A stretch of DNA of 64,000 nucleotides, taken from the NCBI RefSeq assembly GCF_002893625.1, contig NZ_PKMZ01000004.1, positions 124,001-188,000 of the forward strand. Direction: 5' to 3'. This document shows, in pieces, positions 8,718-17,832 of the stretch. Within the stretch, counting starts at the first letter, position 1. Each line of letters opens with the position of its first letter. Below the pieces are notes generated by a model. The model was not told the origin of the DNA, did no database searches, and saw nothing but the letters and a program-made list of their open reading frames with translations. Origin of the DNA: Mangrovicella endophytica (lineage in GTDB: Bacteria > Pseudomonadota > Alphaproteobacteria > Rhizobiales > Rhizobiaceae). Both the position numbers and the translations under genes were made by a program.

Positions 8718-9821
8718 TCAGCCGCGAACGTCGGCGCCGCCGAAGACGATGTGGTTGCGGACCGGCGGCGCGAACAGGCCGTAGAGGAACGGGCTGGCGC
8801 CGCCGCTCACCTCGTCCAGCACCGCCAGATGCTCCGGAGCGATCGTCAGCGACAGGGCATCGACATTGCTGATCATCTGCTCCGCACGGCCGACGCCCAT
8901 CAGCGTCGACGCGACACCCGGCCGCCCCACCACCCAGGCGAGAGCGATTTGCGCCGGCGTCTGTCCGGCCTCAGCGGCGACACGCTTGACTGCTTCGACG
9001 ATCCGCCAGTTGCGCTCGGTGAAGAGCGAATCCCCGAAGGGATTGTCGCCGTCCAGCCTCTTGTCGCCTTCCGGACGTGCTTCATCGGCTGAACGGCTCT
9101 CATTGGGAACGCCGCCCTTGCGCGGCGCCGCAGCCTCCACCGCAGCCCTGTCGTATTTGCCGGTGAGAAGACCGTACGCGAGCGGGCTCCAGGGGACGAG
9201 GCCCAAGCCGAAGGCCTTGGCGAACGGCACATGCTCGGCCTCGACGCCCCGTTCGACGAGTGAGTAGAAGAACTGGAGCCCGATTGGGGCCGGCAAACCG
9301 TGCTGGCGCGCCAATGTCGCGATCTGCGCGGTGTACCAGGCTGGCATGTTGGAGACGCCCCAGTAGCGGATCTTGCCGGCCCGCACGAGGACACTCATGG
9401 TTTGCAGCAATTCCTCGGCCGGCGTGATCCCATCCCAAATATGGATCCAGTAGAGGTCGATGAAGTCGGTCCGAAGCCGCCGCAACGATGCCTCCACCGA
9501 GGCATGGATGTGCCTGGAATTGTTGCCGCCTTCGTGAGAGCCGCGCCCTGTGGCGAAGCCTGACTTCGTGGCGATGATCACCTGGTGGCGCAGCGTACGT
9601 TCGGCGACGAAGGTCCCAACCATCTCTTCCGACCGCCCGCCGGAATAGACGTCGGCCGTGTCGATGAAGTTGCCGCCGAGATCGACGTAGCAATCGAAGA
9701 TCGCTCGGCTTCCAGCTTCGTTCAGGCCCCAGCGCGCCGTCCCGAACGTCATGGTGCCGAGGGCAAGCGGACTGACGAGAAGGCCCGAGCTGCCGAGCGG
9801 GCGGAGGGTCTGGAGGTTCAT
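8718..9821 (-). CDS. Aldo/keto reductase
   Basis: A 367-residue NADPH-dependent oxidoreductase of the AKR superfamily. The tetrad is recognisable: Asp and Tyr in FIDTADVYSGGRSEEMVG, Lys in VIIATKSGF, and a His-containing FIDLYWIHIWD. Cofactor-binding segments include WGVSNMPAWY, VPWSPLAYGLLTGKY and the C-terminal ASTLMGVGRAEQMISNVDAL. Start 9821 is preferred over in-frame ATGs at 9830 and 9899 because AGGAAG lies 9 bp upstream. The divergently transcribed LysR gene 100 bp away probably regulates it. The substrate is unknown. Confidence 0.92.
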   Translation of the reverse strand: MNLQTLRPLGSSGLLVSPLALGTMTFGTARWGLNEAGSRAIFDCYVDLGGNFIDTADVYSGGRSEEMVGTFVAERTLRHQVIIATKSGFATGRGSHEGGNNSRHIHASVEASLRRLRTDFIDLYWIHIWDGITPAEELLQTMSVLVRAGKIRYWGVSNMPAWYTAQIATLARQHGLPAPIGLQFFYSLVERGVEAEHVPFAKAFGLGLVPWSPLAYGLLTGKYDRAAVEAAAPRKGGVPNESRSADEARPEGDKRLDGDNPFGDSLFTERNWRIVEAVKRVAAEAGQTPAQIALAWVVGRPGVASTLMGVGRAEQMISNVDALSLTIAPEHLAVLDEVSGGASPFLYGLFAPPVRNHIVFGGADVRG

Positions 9822-9922
9822 GAGCGGCATCTTCCTGACTGATCGATCCGGCGAAGATGGACCTTTGAGCGACGCCCGATTAGACCGCGGGCAACGCATG
9901 GGTTGCTGAGGAAAATTCAGGA

Positions 9923-10822
9923 ATGGATCGCGATCTCTGGTCGGGCTTGAGCGTCTTTGCCGAGATCGTCGAGGCCGGCAGCTTCGCCAAGGCCGCTTCC
10001 CGGCTTGGCCTGTCGGCCTCGGCCCTCAGCCACACGATGCGCTCGCTCGAAGCCGGGCTGGGCGTCCGGCTGCTCGATCGCACCACGCGCTCGCTTGCGG
10101 CGACGGCCGCCGGCGAAGAGCTGCTCGAACATCTTCGCCCGGCGATAACGTCAGTGGAGGCCGCGCTCACGCGGCTCGACGCACAGCGCGTGCAGCCCGC
10201 GGGACGCGTGCGGATCAACGCGCATCGTCCTGCAGCGGTCCATGTCGTGCTGCCGCGACTCAGCGTCTTCGCGAAACGTTATCCCGACATCGCGGTCGAG
10301 CTGGTGGTCAACGACGGCCTCGTCGACATCGTTCAGGAACGGTTCGACTGCGGCGTGCGGCATGAGGGCGAACTTCAGCGCGACATGATCTCCGTGCGTA
10401 TCAGCGGGCCGGTTCCTCTCGTTTTCGTCGCCGCCCCGTCCTACCTCGCGTCGCACGGCGTGCCGCAAACGCCGGACGACCTCAGCCGGCACCGCTGCCT
10501 CTGCTACCGCTACACCTCGTCCGGAACGATCCATGCCTGGGAGTTTCAAGCGAACGGCCGGATCGTTGAGCGTTCGGTCCCCGGCTCGTTCGTGACCAAC
10601 GATGTGGACGTCATGCGCGATGCCGCCCTGCAAGGGCTTGGGATCGCCTGCCTCCTCGGCCCCAACATCGAGGAACACGTGGCATCGGGCGCCCTGACTG
10701 AGGTCCTGAAGGGCTGGGCTCCGCAGCTGCCGCCGAACCATCTTTACTATCCGAACCGGCGTCAGCCGAGCGCCGCCTTTCAAGCCTTCGTGGACACAAT
10801 GCGTGTGCTGGAGGATCGCTAA
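9923..10822 (+). CDS. LysR family transcriptional regulator
   Basis: A 299-residue LysR regulator. The N-terminal winged helix reads FAEIVEAGSFAKAASRLGLS and SHTMRSLEAGLGVRLLDRTT, close to the subgroup common beside reductases in proteobacteria. The effector-binding domain spans about residues 90-295 (RVRINAHRPAAVHVVLPRLS, YPDIAVELVVNDGLVDIV, GLGIACLLGPNIEEH). Its start is 101 bp from that of the divergent aldo/keto reductase, which is its likely target. A TGA-N7-TCA (T-N11-A) element at 9907-9919 overlaps its own ribosome-binding region. Confidence 0.92.
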   Translation: MDRDLWSGLSVFAEIVEAGSFAKAASRLGLSASALSHTMRSLEAGLGVRLLDRTTRSLAATAAGEELLEHLRPAITSVEAALTRLDAQRVQPAGRVRINAHRPAAVHVVLPRLSVFAKRYPDIAVELVVNDGLVDIVQERFDCGVRHEGELQRDMISVRISGPVPLVFVAAPSYLASHGVPQTPDDLSRHRCLCYRYTSSGTIHAWEFQANGRIVERSVPGSFVTNDVDVMRDAALQGLGIACLLGPNIEEHVASGALTEVLKGWAPQLPPNHLYYPNRRQPSAAFQAFVDTMRVLEDR

Positions 10823-10852
10823 CCGCGCCTTCTGTCGCTGTCGCGGCGAGCG

Positions 10853-10872
10853 GCCGCTATCCGCATAGCGGC
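10853..10872 (+). terminator. Hairpin downstream of the LysR gene
   Basis: A perfect 8-bp stem (GCCGCTAT / ATAGCGGC) with a CCGC tetraloop begins 30 bp after the LysR stop codon and precedes the next gene by about 60 bp. No U-run follows. It is a plausible terminator or RNA 3'-end structure. Confidence 0.4.
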
Positions 10873-10935
10873 AGGCAGCAGCCGGTTCGAGGCCGCTCGG
10901 ATTGCCTCTGCCGTGGAGCCGCCTACCTCATCCGC

Positions 10936-11862
10936 ATGCGCACGCGCCTTTATCAGCATCCAATCTTTGCCGAACATCTGACCGGACCCGGTCATCCCGA
11001 ACGACCGGAGCGCATGCAGGCGGTGGCCGCCGCTCTGGAGGACGAGGCATTCCAGCATCTGGAGCGGGAGGAGGCCGGCGAAGGCGCGCTGGAGGCGATC
11101 TATCGCTGCCATCCGGAGGCGCATGTGCGCCGGCTCGCCATGGCCATCCCGACCGAAGGGCTGCAGCGCATCGACGGCGATACGGTGCTGAGCCCGAAGA
11201 GCTTCGGCGCCGCACTTCATGCCGTCGGCGGCGCCTGCGCTGCCGTCGACGCCGTCGCGAGCGGCACCGCGGACAACGCCTTCCTCGCAGCCCGCCCACC
11301 CGGTCACCATGCCGAGCGGGTGACGGCCATGGGCTTCTGCCTGTTCAACACGGCGGCCATTGCTGCCAGGCATGCACAGGCCGAGCACGGCTTGGGACGC
11401 ATCGCCATCGTCGACTGGGACGTCCATCACGGCAACGGCACGCAGGAGATCTTCTGGTCCGATCCGTCCGTCTTCTACGCCTCGACGCACCAGATGCCGC
11501 TTTACCCCGGCACCGGCGCAGCCCAGGAAACGGGCGCCGGCAACATCCTGAATGTCCCGCTCCATGCCGGCGACGGCAGCGAGCATTTCCGCGAAGCCTT
11601 CACGAGCCGCATCCTGCCCGCGCTCGATCGTTTCCAGCCGGAGCTGATCATCATCTCCGCCGGCTTCGACGCTCATCACCGCGACCCGCTCGGTGGCCTG
11701 CGGCTGACGGAAGGCGATTTCGACTGGGCGACCGGACAGCTGATGGCGGTTGCGGACCGCCATTCGGGCGGGCGACTGGTCAGCGTGCTTGAGGGGGGCT
11801 ATGACCTGACGGCTCTGGCGACTTCGTCCGCAGCGCATGTCAAGCGCCTGATGACCGGTTGA
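10936..11862 (+). CDS. Histone-deacetylase-fold (acetoin utilisation/acetylpolyamine amidohydrolase-like) protein
   Basis: A 308-residue zinc-dependent deacetylase-fold protein. Family motifs are [11 protein letters not shown]-like near the N-terminus, [20 protein letters not shown] with the tandem His pair, [16 protein letters not shown] with the metal ligands, and [20 protein letters not shown] with a metal-binding Asp. The late SVLEGGYDL is also typical. Bacterial members remove acetyl groups from small molecules or proteins; the substrate here is unknown. It lies directly upstream of xseB and dxs on the same strand, a neighbourhood conserved in Rhizobiales. Confidence 0.9.
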   Translation: MRTRLYQHPIFAEHLTGPGHPERPERMQAVAAALEDEAFQHLEREEAGEGALEAIYRCHPEAHVRRLAMAIPTEGLQRIDGDTVLSPKSFGAALHAVGGACAAVDAVASGTADNAFLAARPPGHHAERVTAMGFCLFNTAAIAARHAQAEHGLGRIAIVDWDVHHGNGTQEIFWSDPSVFYASTHQMPLYPGTGAAQETGAGNILNVPLHAGDGSEHFREAFTSRILPALDRFQPELIIISAGFDAHHRDPLGGLRLTEGDFDWATGQLMAVADRHSGGRLVSVLEGGYDLTALATSSAAHVKRLMTG

Positions 11863-11899
11863 GCCGCCACCGCTCCGGCTTCGCAACGGAAGAAACAGT

Positions 11900-12172
11900 A
11901 TGTCAGACATGACGGACGCGCAGATTCCGGCCGACGACGCCGACATCAAGCGGATGAGCTTCGAGGAGGCTCTCGGCGCACTGGAACGGATCGTCGCCGA
12001 TCTCGAACGCGGCGACGTGCCGCTCGACCGCTCGATCCGCATCTACGAGCGCGGCGAGAAGCTGAAGAACCATTGCGAGCGGCTGCTCTCGGCAGCGGAG
12101 GACCGCGTCGAGAAGATCAAGCTGTCGCGCGCCGGCAAGCCGACCGGCGTCGAGCCTCTCGATCCCGCCTGA
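11900..12172 (+). CDS. xseB: Exodeoxyribonuclease VII small subunit
   Basis: A 90-residue XseB protein, the small subunit that assembles around XseA to form the single-strand-specific exonuclease VII. The diagnostic segment [20 protein letters not shown] is followed by [20 protein letters not shown], helices that make the XseB coiled-coil hairpin. The large subunit xseA is not in the window. It starts 37 bp after the deacetylase gene and is followed by dxs after 150 bp. Confidence 0.95.
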   Translation: MSDMTDAQIPADDADIKRMSFEEALGALERIVADLERGDVPLDRSIRIYERGEKLKNHCERLLSAAEDRVEKIKLSRAGKPTGVEPLDPA

Positions 12173-12322
12173 CGCAGCCATTTGCCGCGGCCGGCGGCGC
12201 GCAGCGCCCGGCCCTGCCCCTTGATCGTCGTGGCGGCAGACCGATCTTAGACCGAATGCCGTAAAGGCAGGCCTGGCCCCGCATCTCCTCGGCCCAGCCC
12301 CGTTTCGAAAGGCCCTTCCTCC

Positions 12323-14239
12323 GTGTCAGAACAGTCGACGACGCCGCTGCTCGATCAGGTCTCCTCGCCTGCTGACCTCCGCCGGCTGCGTGAGAGCGAC
12401 CTGAAGCAGCTCGCCGACGAGCTGCGGACCGACCTTGTCGAGGCCGTCTCCAAGACGGGCGGGCATCTCGGCGCCGGCCTTGGCGTCGTCGAGCTGACGG
12501 TCGCGCTCCACTATGTCTTCGACACGCCGAACGACCGCCTGATCTGGGACGTCGGGCACCAGGCCTATCCGCACAAGATCCTCACCGGCCGGCGCGAGCG
12601 CATGCGCACGGTGCGGCAGGAGAACGGACTTTCCGGCTTCGCCAAGCGCGCCGAGAGCGAATACGACCCGTTCGGCGCCGGCCACTCCTCCACCTCGATC
12701 TCGGCCGGGCTCGGCATGGCCGTGGCGCGTGATCTCGCCGGCGGTAAAAACAACGTCATTGCGGTGATAGGCGACGGCGCCATGTCCGCCGGCATGGCCT
12801 ATGAGGCGATGAACAATGCCGGAGCGCTCGACGCCCGGCTGATCGTCATCCTCAACGACAACGACATGTCGATCGCGCCGCCGACGGGGGCGATGAGCGC
12901 CTATCTGGCGCGGCTCGTTTCCGGCAAGGCGTACCGGACGCTGCGCGACCGCGCCAAGAGCTTTGCCCGGCGACTGCCGGACTTTATGCGCGAGGGCGCG
13001 CGCCGCACCGAGGAGTTCACCCGCGGGCTGCTGACCGGCGGCACGCTCTTCGAGGAACTCGGCTTCTACTATGTCGGGCCCATCGACGGACACGATCTCG
13101 ACCATCTCCTTCCCGTTCTGAAGAACGTCCGCGACAGCCGCAGCGGGCCGATCCTCGTCCATGTCGTGACCAAGAAGGGCAAGGGCTACGGCCCGGCCGA
13201 GAACTCGGCCGACAAGTATCATGGCGTCTCGAAGTTCGACGTCATCACCGGGGCGCAGGCCAAGGCCAAGGCGAACGCCCCGAGCTACACCGCCGTCTTC
13301 GCCGACGCGCTGATCCGCGAGGCGCGCGAGGACGAGAAGATCGTCGCGGTGAACGCCGCGATGCCGAGCGGCACCGGCCTCGACAAGTTCGAAGCGATCT
13401 TTCCGGCGCGGTCCTTCGATGTCGGCATTGCCGAGCAGCATGCCGTCACCTTCAGCGCCGGCCTCGCCGCCGAGGGCTACAAGCCGTTCTGCGCGATCTA
13501 TTCGACCTTCCTGCAGCGTGCCTACGACCAGATCGTCCACGACGTGGCGATCCAGAAGCTGCCGGTGCGCTTTGCCATCGACCGCGCCGGCTTCGTCGGT
13601 GCCGACGGTCCGACGCATGCCGGTTCCTTCGACACCGGCTTCCTCGCGCCGCTGCCGGGGATGGTGGTGATGGCGGCCGCCGACGAGGCGGAGCTCTGCC
13701 ACATGGTGCGCACCGCCGCCGCCTATGACGAGGGGCCGATCTCGTTCCGCTACCCCCGCGGCAACGGCGTCGGCGTCGACATGCCGGAGCGCGGCGAGAT
13801 CCTGGCGATCGGCAAGGGCCGCATCGTCAAGGAGGGCTCGAAGGTCGCGATCCTGTCCTTCGGCACGCGGCTGGCCGACGCGCTCGGTGCCGCCGAGGAG
13901 CTGGAAACCTTCGGCCTGTCGACGACGGTGGCCGACGCCCGCTTCGCCAAGCCGCTGGACATCGATCTCGTGACGCGGATCGCCCGAGAGCACGAGGTGC
14001 TGATCCTCCTCGAAGAGGGCGCAGCCGGCGGCTTCGCCGCGCAGGTGCTGGAGCAGCTCGCCCGCCGTGGCCTGCTCGACCACGGCCTGAAAGTGCGCCC
14101 GCTGACCATGCCGGACAGCTTCGTGGAGCACGCAGCGCCTGAGGCGATGATCCGCCAGTCCGGCCTCGATCGCGCGGGCATCGTCGACGCCGTGTTCAAG
14201 GCACTCGGCACCAGCGCCCGGCGGGTCATGCAGGCATAG
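12323..14239 (+). CDS. dxs: 1-deoxy-D-xylulose-5-phosphate synthase
   Basis: Dxs condenses pyruvate and glyceraldehyde 3-phosphate to DXP with thiamine diphosphate, opening the non-mevalonate isoprenoid pathway and feeding thiamine and pyridoxal synthesis. The 638-residue length is standard. Features: [18 protein letters not shown], the ThDP/Mg motif [47 protein letters not shown] in the pyrimidine-binding domain, and the transketolase C-terminal domain ending near VMQA. The start is GTG at 12323, 12-13 bp after a GGCC-rich weak ribosome-binding region. It sits between xseB and tlyA. Confidence 0.98.
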   Translation: MSEQSTTPLLDQVSSPADLRRLRESDLKQLADELRTDLVEAVSKTGGHLGAGLGVVELTVALHYVFDTPNDRLIWDVGHQAYPHKILTGRRERMRTVRQENGLSGFAKRAESEYDPFGAGHSSTSISAGLGMAVARDLAGGKNNVIAVIGDGAMSAGMAYEAMNNAGALDARLIVILNDNDMSIAPPTGAMSAYLARLVSGKAYRTLRDRAKSFARRLPDFMREGARRTEEFTRGLLTGGTLFEELGFYYVGPIDGHDLDHLLPVLKNVRDSRSGPILVHVVTKKGKGYGPAENSADKYHGVSKFDVITGAQAKAKANAPSYTAVFADALIREAREDEKIVAVNAAMPSGTGLDKFEAIFPARSFDVGIAEQHAVTFSAGLAAEGYKPFCAIYSTFLQRAYDQIVHDVAIQKLPVRFAIDRAGFVGADGPTHAGSFDTGFLAPLPGMVVMAAADEAELCHMVRTAAAYDEGPISFRYPRGNGVGVDMPERGEILAIGKGRIVKEGSKVAILSFGTRLADALGAAEELETFGLSTTVADARFAKPLDIDLVTRIAREHEVLILLEEGAAGGFAAQVLEQLARRGLLDHGLKVRPLTMPDSFVEHAAPEAMIRQSGLDRAGIVDAVFKALGTSARRVMQA

Positions 14240-14312
14240 GACCGGCGACCACAAGGAACCGCGTCCTGCCGCCGCGCTTGCCAGCGCTCTCCGGCTCGCG
14301 CAGAACGGCGCC

Positions 14313-15086
14313 ATGAGCCTCAACGATCGACATCACGGCGCGCAGCGCCTGCGCCTCGACGCGCTGATCGCCGAGCGCGGACTTGCCGACAGCCGTTCGC
14401 GGGCGCGCGACGCGATCCTGCGCGGGCATGTCAGCGTCGACGGCGCGGTGGTCTCGAGGCCCTCGCTGACGGTCCCGCTCGATGCGGAGATCACGATCGA
14501 TGACCCTGCCGGCGGCTATGTCTCACGCGCGGCGCTGAAGCTCATCGCGGGCCTCGATGCCTTCGGCTTCGATGTCAGCGGCAAGCTCTGCCTCGATGTC
14601 GGAGCCTCCACCGGCGGCTTCACGCAGGTTCTGCTCGAACGCGGCGCCGCCCGCGTCGTCGCCATCGATGTCGGCCACGATCAGATGCACACGGCCGTGC
14701 GGGACGACCCGCGCGTCCACGCCGTCGACGGCCTCAACGCCCGCGACATGACGCTCGCCGATATCGGCGGTGAAGCGCCGCTCCTCGTCGTCGCCGACAT
14801 ATCCTTCATCTCCCTCACCCTCGCCCTGCCGCCGGCCCTCTCCTTCGCGGCGGCGGGCGCCGAGGCGGTGCTTCTGGTCAAGCCGCAGTTCGAGGCGGGC
14901 CGGGAGGCGATCGGGCGCGGCGGCCTTCTGCGCGGCGGAGCGGACGCCGCGGCCGTCATCGCCGCCGAGCGTAGGCAGTGGCTGGACAGCCAGCCCGGCT
15001 GGCGTTCGATAGGACTGATCCCTTCTCCGATCCTCGGTGGTGACGGCAATGCCGAGTTCGTGCTCGGCGGGCGGAAGAACCGGTGA
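14313..15086 (+). CDS. tlyA: TlyA family RNA methyltransferase
   Basis: A 257-residue protein with an N-terminal S4 RNA-binding domain (RLDALIAERGLADSRSRARD, then GHVSVDGAVVSRPS) and a C-terminal FtsJ-like Rossmann methyltransferase (LCLDVGASTGGFTQVLLERG binds SAM; VADISFISLTLALPPAL and LLVKPQFEAG follow). In other bacteria TlyA 2'-O-methylates cytidines of 16S and/or 23S rRNA; its older name is hemolysin A. Its stop overlaps the start of the next gene in a GTGA junction, indicating translational coupling. Confidence 0.94.
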   Translation: MSLNDRHHGAQRLRLDALIAERGLADSRSRARDAILRGHVSVDGAVVSRPSLTVPLDAEITIDDPAGGYVSRAALKLIAGLDAFGFDVSGKLCLDVGASTGGFTQVLLERGAARVVAIDVGHDQMHTAVRDDPRVHAVDGLNARDMTLADIGGEAPLLVVADISFISLTLALPPALSFAAAGAEAVLLVKPQFEAGREAIGRGGLLRGGADAAAVIAAERRQWLDSQPGWRSIGLIPSPILGGDGNAEFVLGGRKNR

Positions 15087-16333
15087 GCGCCCCGACGTCC
15101 CCCATGACCCAAGCCCTGACGATCGACCGACTCGGCGCAAAGGCCGATGGGATCGGCAGCCTGCCGGATGGCGGTCAGGCCTTCGTGCCGTTCACGCTGC
15201 CGGGCGAGCGTGTTCTCGCCTCAGGGCGCGGTCCGCGCTTCGAGCTCGAACGGGTGGAGACGCCCTCGCCGGAGCGTGTGGAGCCGCCCTGCCCGCATTT
15301 TGGCATCTGCGGCGGCTGCGACCTGCAGCATGCCTCGGATGCGGTCTACCATGCCTTCAAGCGCGATCTCGTGGTGGAAGCGTTTCGTCGCGTCGGGATC
15401 GACGCGCCGGTCGACGATCTCGTGCCCTGCCCGCCGCATTCGCGGCGGCGCGTCACGCTCTCCGCCGTGCGCGCCGGCAACGGCGTCCTCCTCGGCTACA
15501 ACGAGGCGCTCAGCCACCGCATCGTCGATATCAAGGTCTGCCCGATCGCACTGCCGGAGATCGAGCGGGCGCTGCCGGGCCTGAGGCAGCTCGCAGGTCT
15601 GGCGGTCGACCGGCGCCGGCCGCTGCGCCTGACGGTCACCGTCACGGCCTCGGGTCTCGATGTCGCGCTGGCCGACGCCGCCCCGCTCAACGAGCGGCTG
15701 CGCCAAAACCTCGTCCGCTTTGCCGTCGAGGCCGGGCTGGCGCGGCTCTCGTCGGGTGGCGAGGTGCTGCTGGAATCACGACCGCCGGTGATCGACATCG
15801 ATGGCATCGCCGTTTCACCGCCGCCAGGCGGTTTCCTGCAGGCCGTCGCCAGCGCCGAGGCGCAGATGGCCACACGCGCGCTCGGCCACCTCAAGGGTGC
15901 CAGGCAGGTGGCGGACCTCTTTGCCGGCGTCGGCACGTTCTCGCTCAGGCTCGCGAGGCAGTCCGCCGTCCATGCGGTCGAAAGTGACGCGCCGGCGCTG
16001 GCCGCGCTCGATGCAGCGCAACGACACACGCGCGGCCTGAAGCCGCTGACATCAGAACGGCGCGACCTTTTCCGCCGGCCGCTCAACGCCCGCGAGCTGA
16101 AGCGCTTCGACGGCCTCGTCTTCGATCCGCCGCGAGCCGGGGCGGAAGCGCAATCGCGGGAGGTCGCCGGATCAAGCGTCGCGCGTGTCGCCGCGATCTC
16201 CTGCAATCCGACGACGCTCGCGCGTGACGTCGCGATCCTCGTTGCCGGCGGCTACAGGCTCGACCGCGTCACGCCGATCGACCAGTTCCTCTGGTCGCAT
16301 CACGTCGAAGCCGTGGCACTGCTGTCGCGATGA
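15083..16333 (+). CDS. RumA/TrmA-like RNA (uracil-5-)-methyltransferase
   Basis: A 416-residue class I SAM-dependent methyltransferase of the RlmD/TrmA family, which methylates C5 of uridine in rRNA or tRNA. A TRAM-like N-terminal beta-barrel precedes an iron-sulfur cysteine motif PPCPHFGICGGCDLQH. SAM binding is at VADLFAGVGTFSLRLAR, and the catalytic cysteine lies in ISCNPTTLARD. The GTG start at 15083 overlaps the tlyA stop; an in-frame ATG at 15104 is the alternative. Coupling with tlyA suggests joint ribosome/tRNA modification. Confidence 0.92.
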   Translation: MSAPTSPMTQALTIDRLGAKADGIGSLPDGGQAFVPFTLPGERVLASGRGPRFELERVETPSPERVEPPCPHFGICGGCDLQHASDAVYHAFKRDLVVEAFRRVGIDAPVDDLVPCPPHSRRRVTLSAVRAGNGVLLGYNEALSHRIVDIKVCPIALPEIERALPGLRQLAGLAVDRRRPLRLTVTVTASGLDVALADAAPLNERLRQNLVRFAVEAGLARLSSGGEVLLESRPPVIDIDGIAVSPPPGGFLQAVASAEAQMATRALGHLKGARQVADLFAGVGTFSLRLARQSAVHAVESDAPALAALDAAQRHTRGLKPLTSERRDLFRRPLNARELKRFDGLVFDPPRAGAEAQSREVAGSSVARVAAISCNPTTLARDVAILVAGGYRLDRVTPIDQFLWSHHVEAVALLSR

Positions 16334-16394
16334 CCGTTAGCTCGACCGTGCCTGCCGGGCAAAGCGCGGCCGACCGACGCGGACGGGTGGCCTG

Positions 16395-17045
16395 ATGCTC
16401 GACGGGATCATGGATTTCATCGCGCACTACGGCGTCCTCGTCGTCTTCGCCTCGATCTTCGTGGAATCCTCGGGCCTGCCCGTCCCGGGCGAGAGCATGC
16501 TGGTCGCCGCCGGCGTGCTCGCCAGCCAGGGCCGCATCGGCATTGTCGAGGTGTTTCTCGCGGCGTGGATCGGCGGCACGCTGGGCGACAATGTCGGCTA
16601 TCTCCTCGGCTACAAGTTCGGCCGCCCGTTCGTGTATCGCTACGGCGGCAAGATCGGGCTCTCCCGCTCGCGCATTGCCCTGATCGAGCAGCGCTTCCTG
16701 AAGCGCGGACCGCCGATCGTCCTGATCGCCCGCTTCATCCTGATCCTGCGCCAGCTCTGCGGCTTCATCGCGGGCACCGCGCATATGCCGTGGTGGCGGT
16801 TCTCGTTCTACAACGCCCTCGGCGCGGCGCTGTGGTCCGGCGCCTATGCCGGCGGCGCCTATCTCCTCGGTGCGGCGGTGGAGCACTACCTCTCGGCCGG
16901 CCGCTGGGTCTTCGCCGGCGTCGCGGTGATCTTCGTGATCGCCAGCGCGACGACGATCTGGGGTTTCATACGCGAGGCGCGCGGCGGCGAAGCGGAGGAC
17001 CCCAGCCTTCCGCCACCGCCGGTGGAAGAGATCACCCGCCCCTGA
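16395..17045 (+). CDS. DedA family membrane protein
   Basis: A 216-residue inner-membrane protein of the DedA/VTT family. The N-terminal FVESSGLPVPGESMLVAAGV and GGTLGDNVGYLLGYKFGRPF are the hallmark re-entrant region with the conserved Glu and Gly-Asp residues. RFILILRQLCGFIAGTAHMP and FNALGAALWSGAYAGGAYLLG follow. Family members act in envelope homeostasis, and some flip undecaprenyl phosphate or phospholipids; the exact substrate is not known here. It is convergent with the enoyl-CoA hydratase gene. Confidence 0.92.
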   Translation: MLDGIMDFIAHYGVLVVFASIFVESSGLPVPGESMLVAAGVLASQGRIGIVEVFLAAWIGGTLGDNVGYLLGYKFGRPFVYRYGGKIGLSRSRIALIEQRFLKRGPPIVLIARFILILRQLCGFIAGTAHMPWWRFSFYNALGAALWSGAYAGGAYLLGAAVEHYLSAGRWVFAGVAVIFVIASATTIWGFIREARGGEAEDPSLPPPPVEEITRP

Positions 17046-17085
17046 CGCTTGCGGGCCGCTGGCGCTCGGCCGCTCCGGCCGGCGA

Positions 17086-17832
17086 TCAGCGATCCAGGAA
17101 GGCGCGGAAGGCGGCGCGGGCCTCGCGGGATCGCAGCCGTTCGGCGAAGATGGCGTTCTCCTCGGCGATGCGGCGAAGCACCTCGCTGCGCTCGCCGCGC
17201 ATGAGGCGGCGGGAGAGTTGGAGGGCCTCGCGCGGCTTGCCGGCAAGGCGGAGCGCGGTATCCCGCGCCACGGCCTCCACCGTGTCGGCGTCAACCACCG
17301 TCGTCACGAGACCAGCCGCCTTGGCCGCGTCGGCATCGAAGGTTTCGCCGAGAACGAGCAGCGCAAAAGCCTGCTGGTATCCCATCAGCCGCGGCGCCAG
17401 CAGGCTGGAGCCGGCTTCCGGCGTCACGCCGAGATCGAGAAAGGGCGTGCGGAAGGACGCACGCGGCGAGGCGTAGACGAGGTCGCAATGCATCAGCATG
17501 GTCGTGCCGATGCCGATCGCGATGCCATCGACGGCGGCAACGAGCGGCTTCTCGGCTGTCGCGAGCGCCTGGAGAAAAGCCTCGACCTCGTGACCGAGCC
17601 GGGCGTCCTCGGCGACTGCATCCAGGAAGTCGCGGATATCGTTGCCGGCGGTGAAGACGCCCGGCAAGCCGCACAGCAGGATGGCCGCAACCTCGTCATG
17701 CTCGCCGGCATCGGCGATCGCGGCCGCCATTGCGCCGTACATGGCGCGATCGATGGCGTTCTTTTTGTCCGGCCGGTTCATCCGGATCGTGACGACGCCG
17801 TCGGCGGAGGTCACCTCGATATGCGCGCTCAT
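17086..17832 (-). CDS. Enoyl-CoA hydratase/isomerase family protein
   Basis: A 248-residue crotonase-fold protein. Oxyanion-hole segments are ILLCGLPGVFTAGNDIRDFL and AVDGIAIGIGTTMLMHCDLV, and the second active-site region is ASFRTPFLDLGVTPEAGSSL with a Glu. It begins at the ATG at 17832, inside the 3' end of the acyl-CoA dehydrogenase gene (4-bp ATGA-type overlap), so the two are translationally coupled. The pair probably performs oxidation and hydration of one acyl-CoA; the chain type is unknown. Confidence 0.92.
   Translation of the reverse strand: MSAHIEVTSADGVVTIRMNRPDKKNAIDRAMYGAMAAAIADAGEHDEVAAILLCGLPGVFTAGNDIRDFLDAVAEDARLGHEVEAFLQALATAEKPLVAAVDGIAIGIGTTMLMHCDLVYASPRASFRTPFLDLGVTPEAGSSLLAPRLMGYQQAFALLVLGETFDADAAKAAGLVTTVVDADTVEAVARDTALRLAGKPREALQLSRRLMRGERSEVLRRIAEENAIFAERLRSREARAAFRAFLDR

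Noticed and set aside
9907-9919. T-N11-A LysR box between LysR and aldo/keto reductase genes
   Set aside because: It overlaps the LysR ribosome-binding region and has arms of only three bases, so it could be chance.
12326-14323. A 665-codon open frame on the minus strand opposite dxs
   Set aside because: It is the mirror of a well-supported gene; the high GC content at third positions leaves antisense frames open. Its product is rich in Arg, Ala and Gly and shows no domain. The same applies to long open frames opposite glyS, fadA/fadB, the FAD dehydrogenase, the molybdenum oxidoreductase and the TonB receptor genes.
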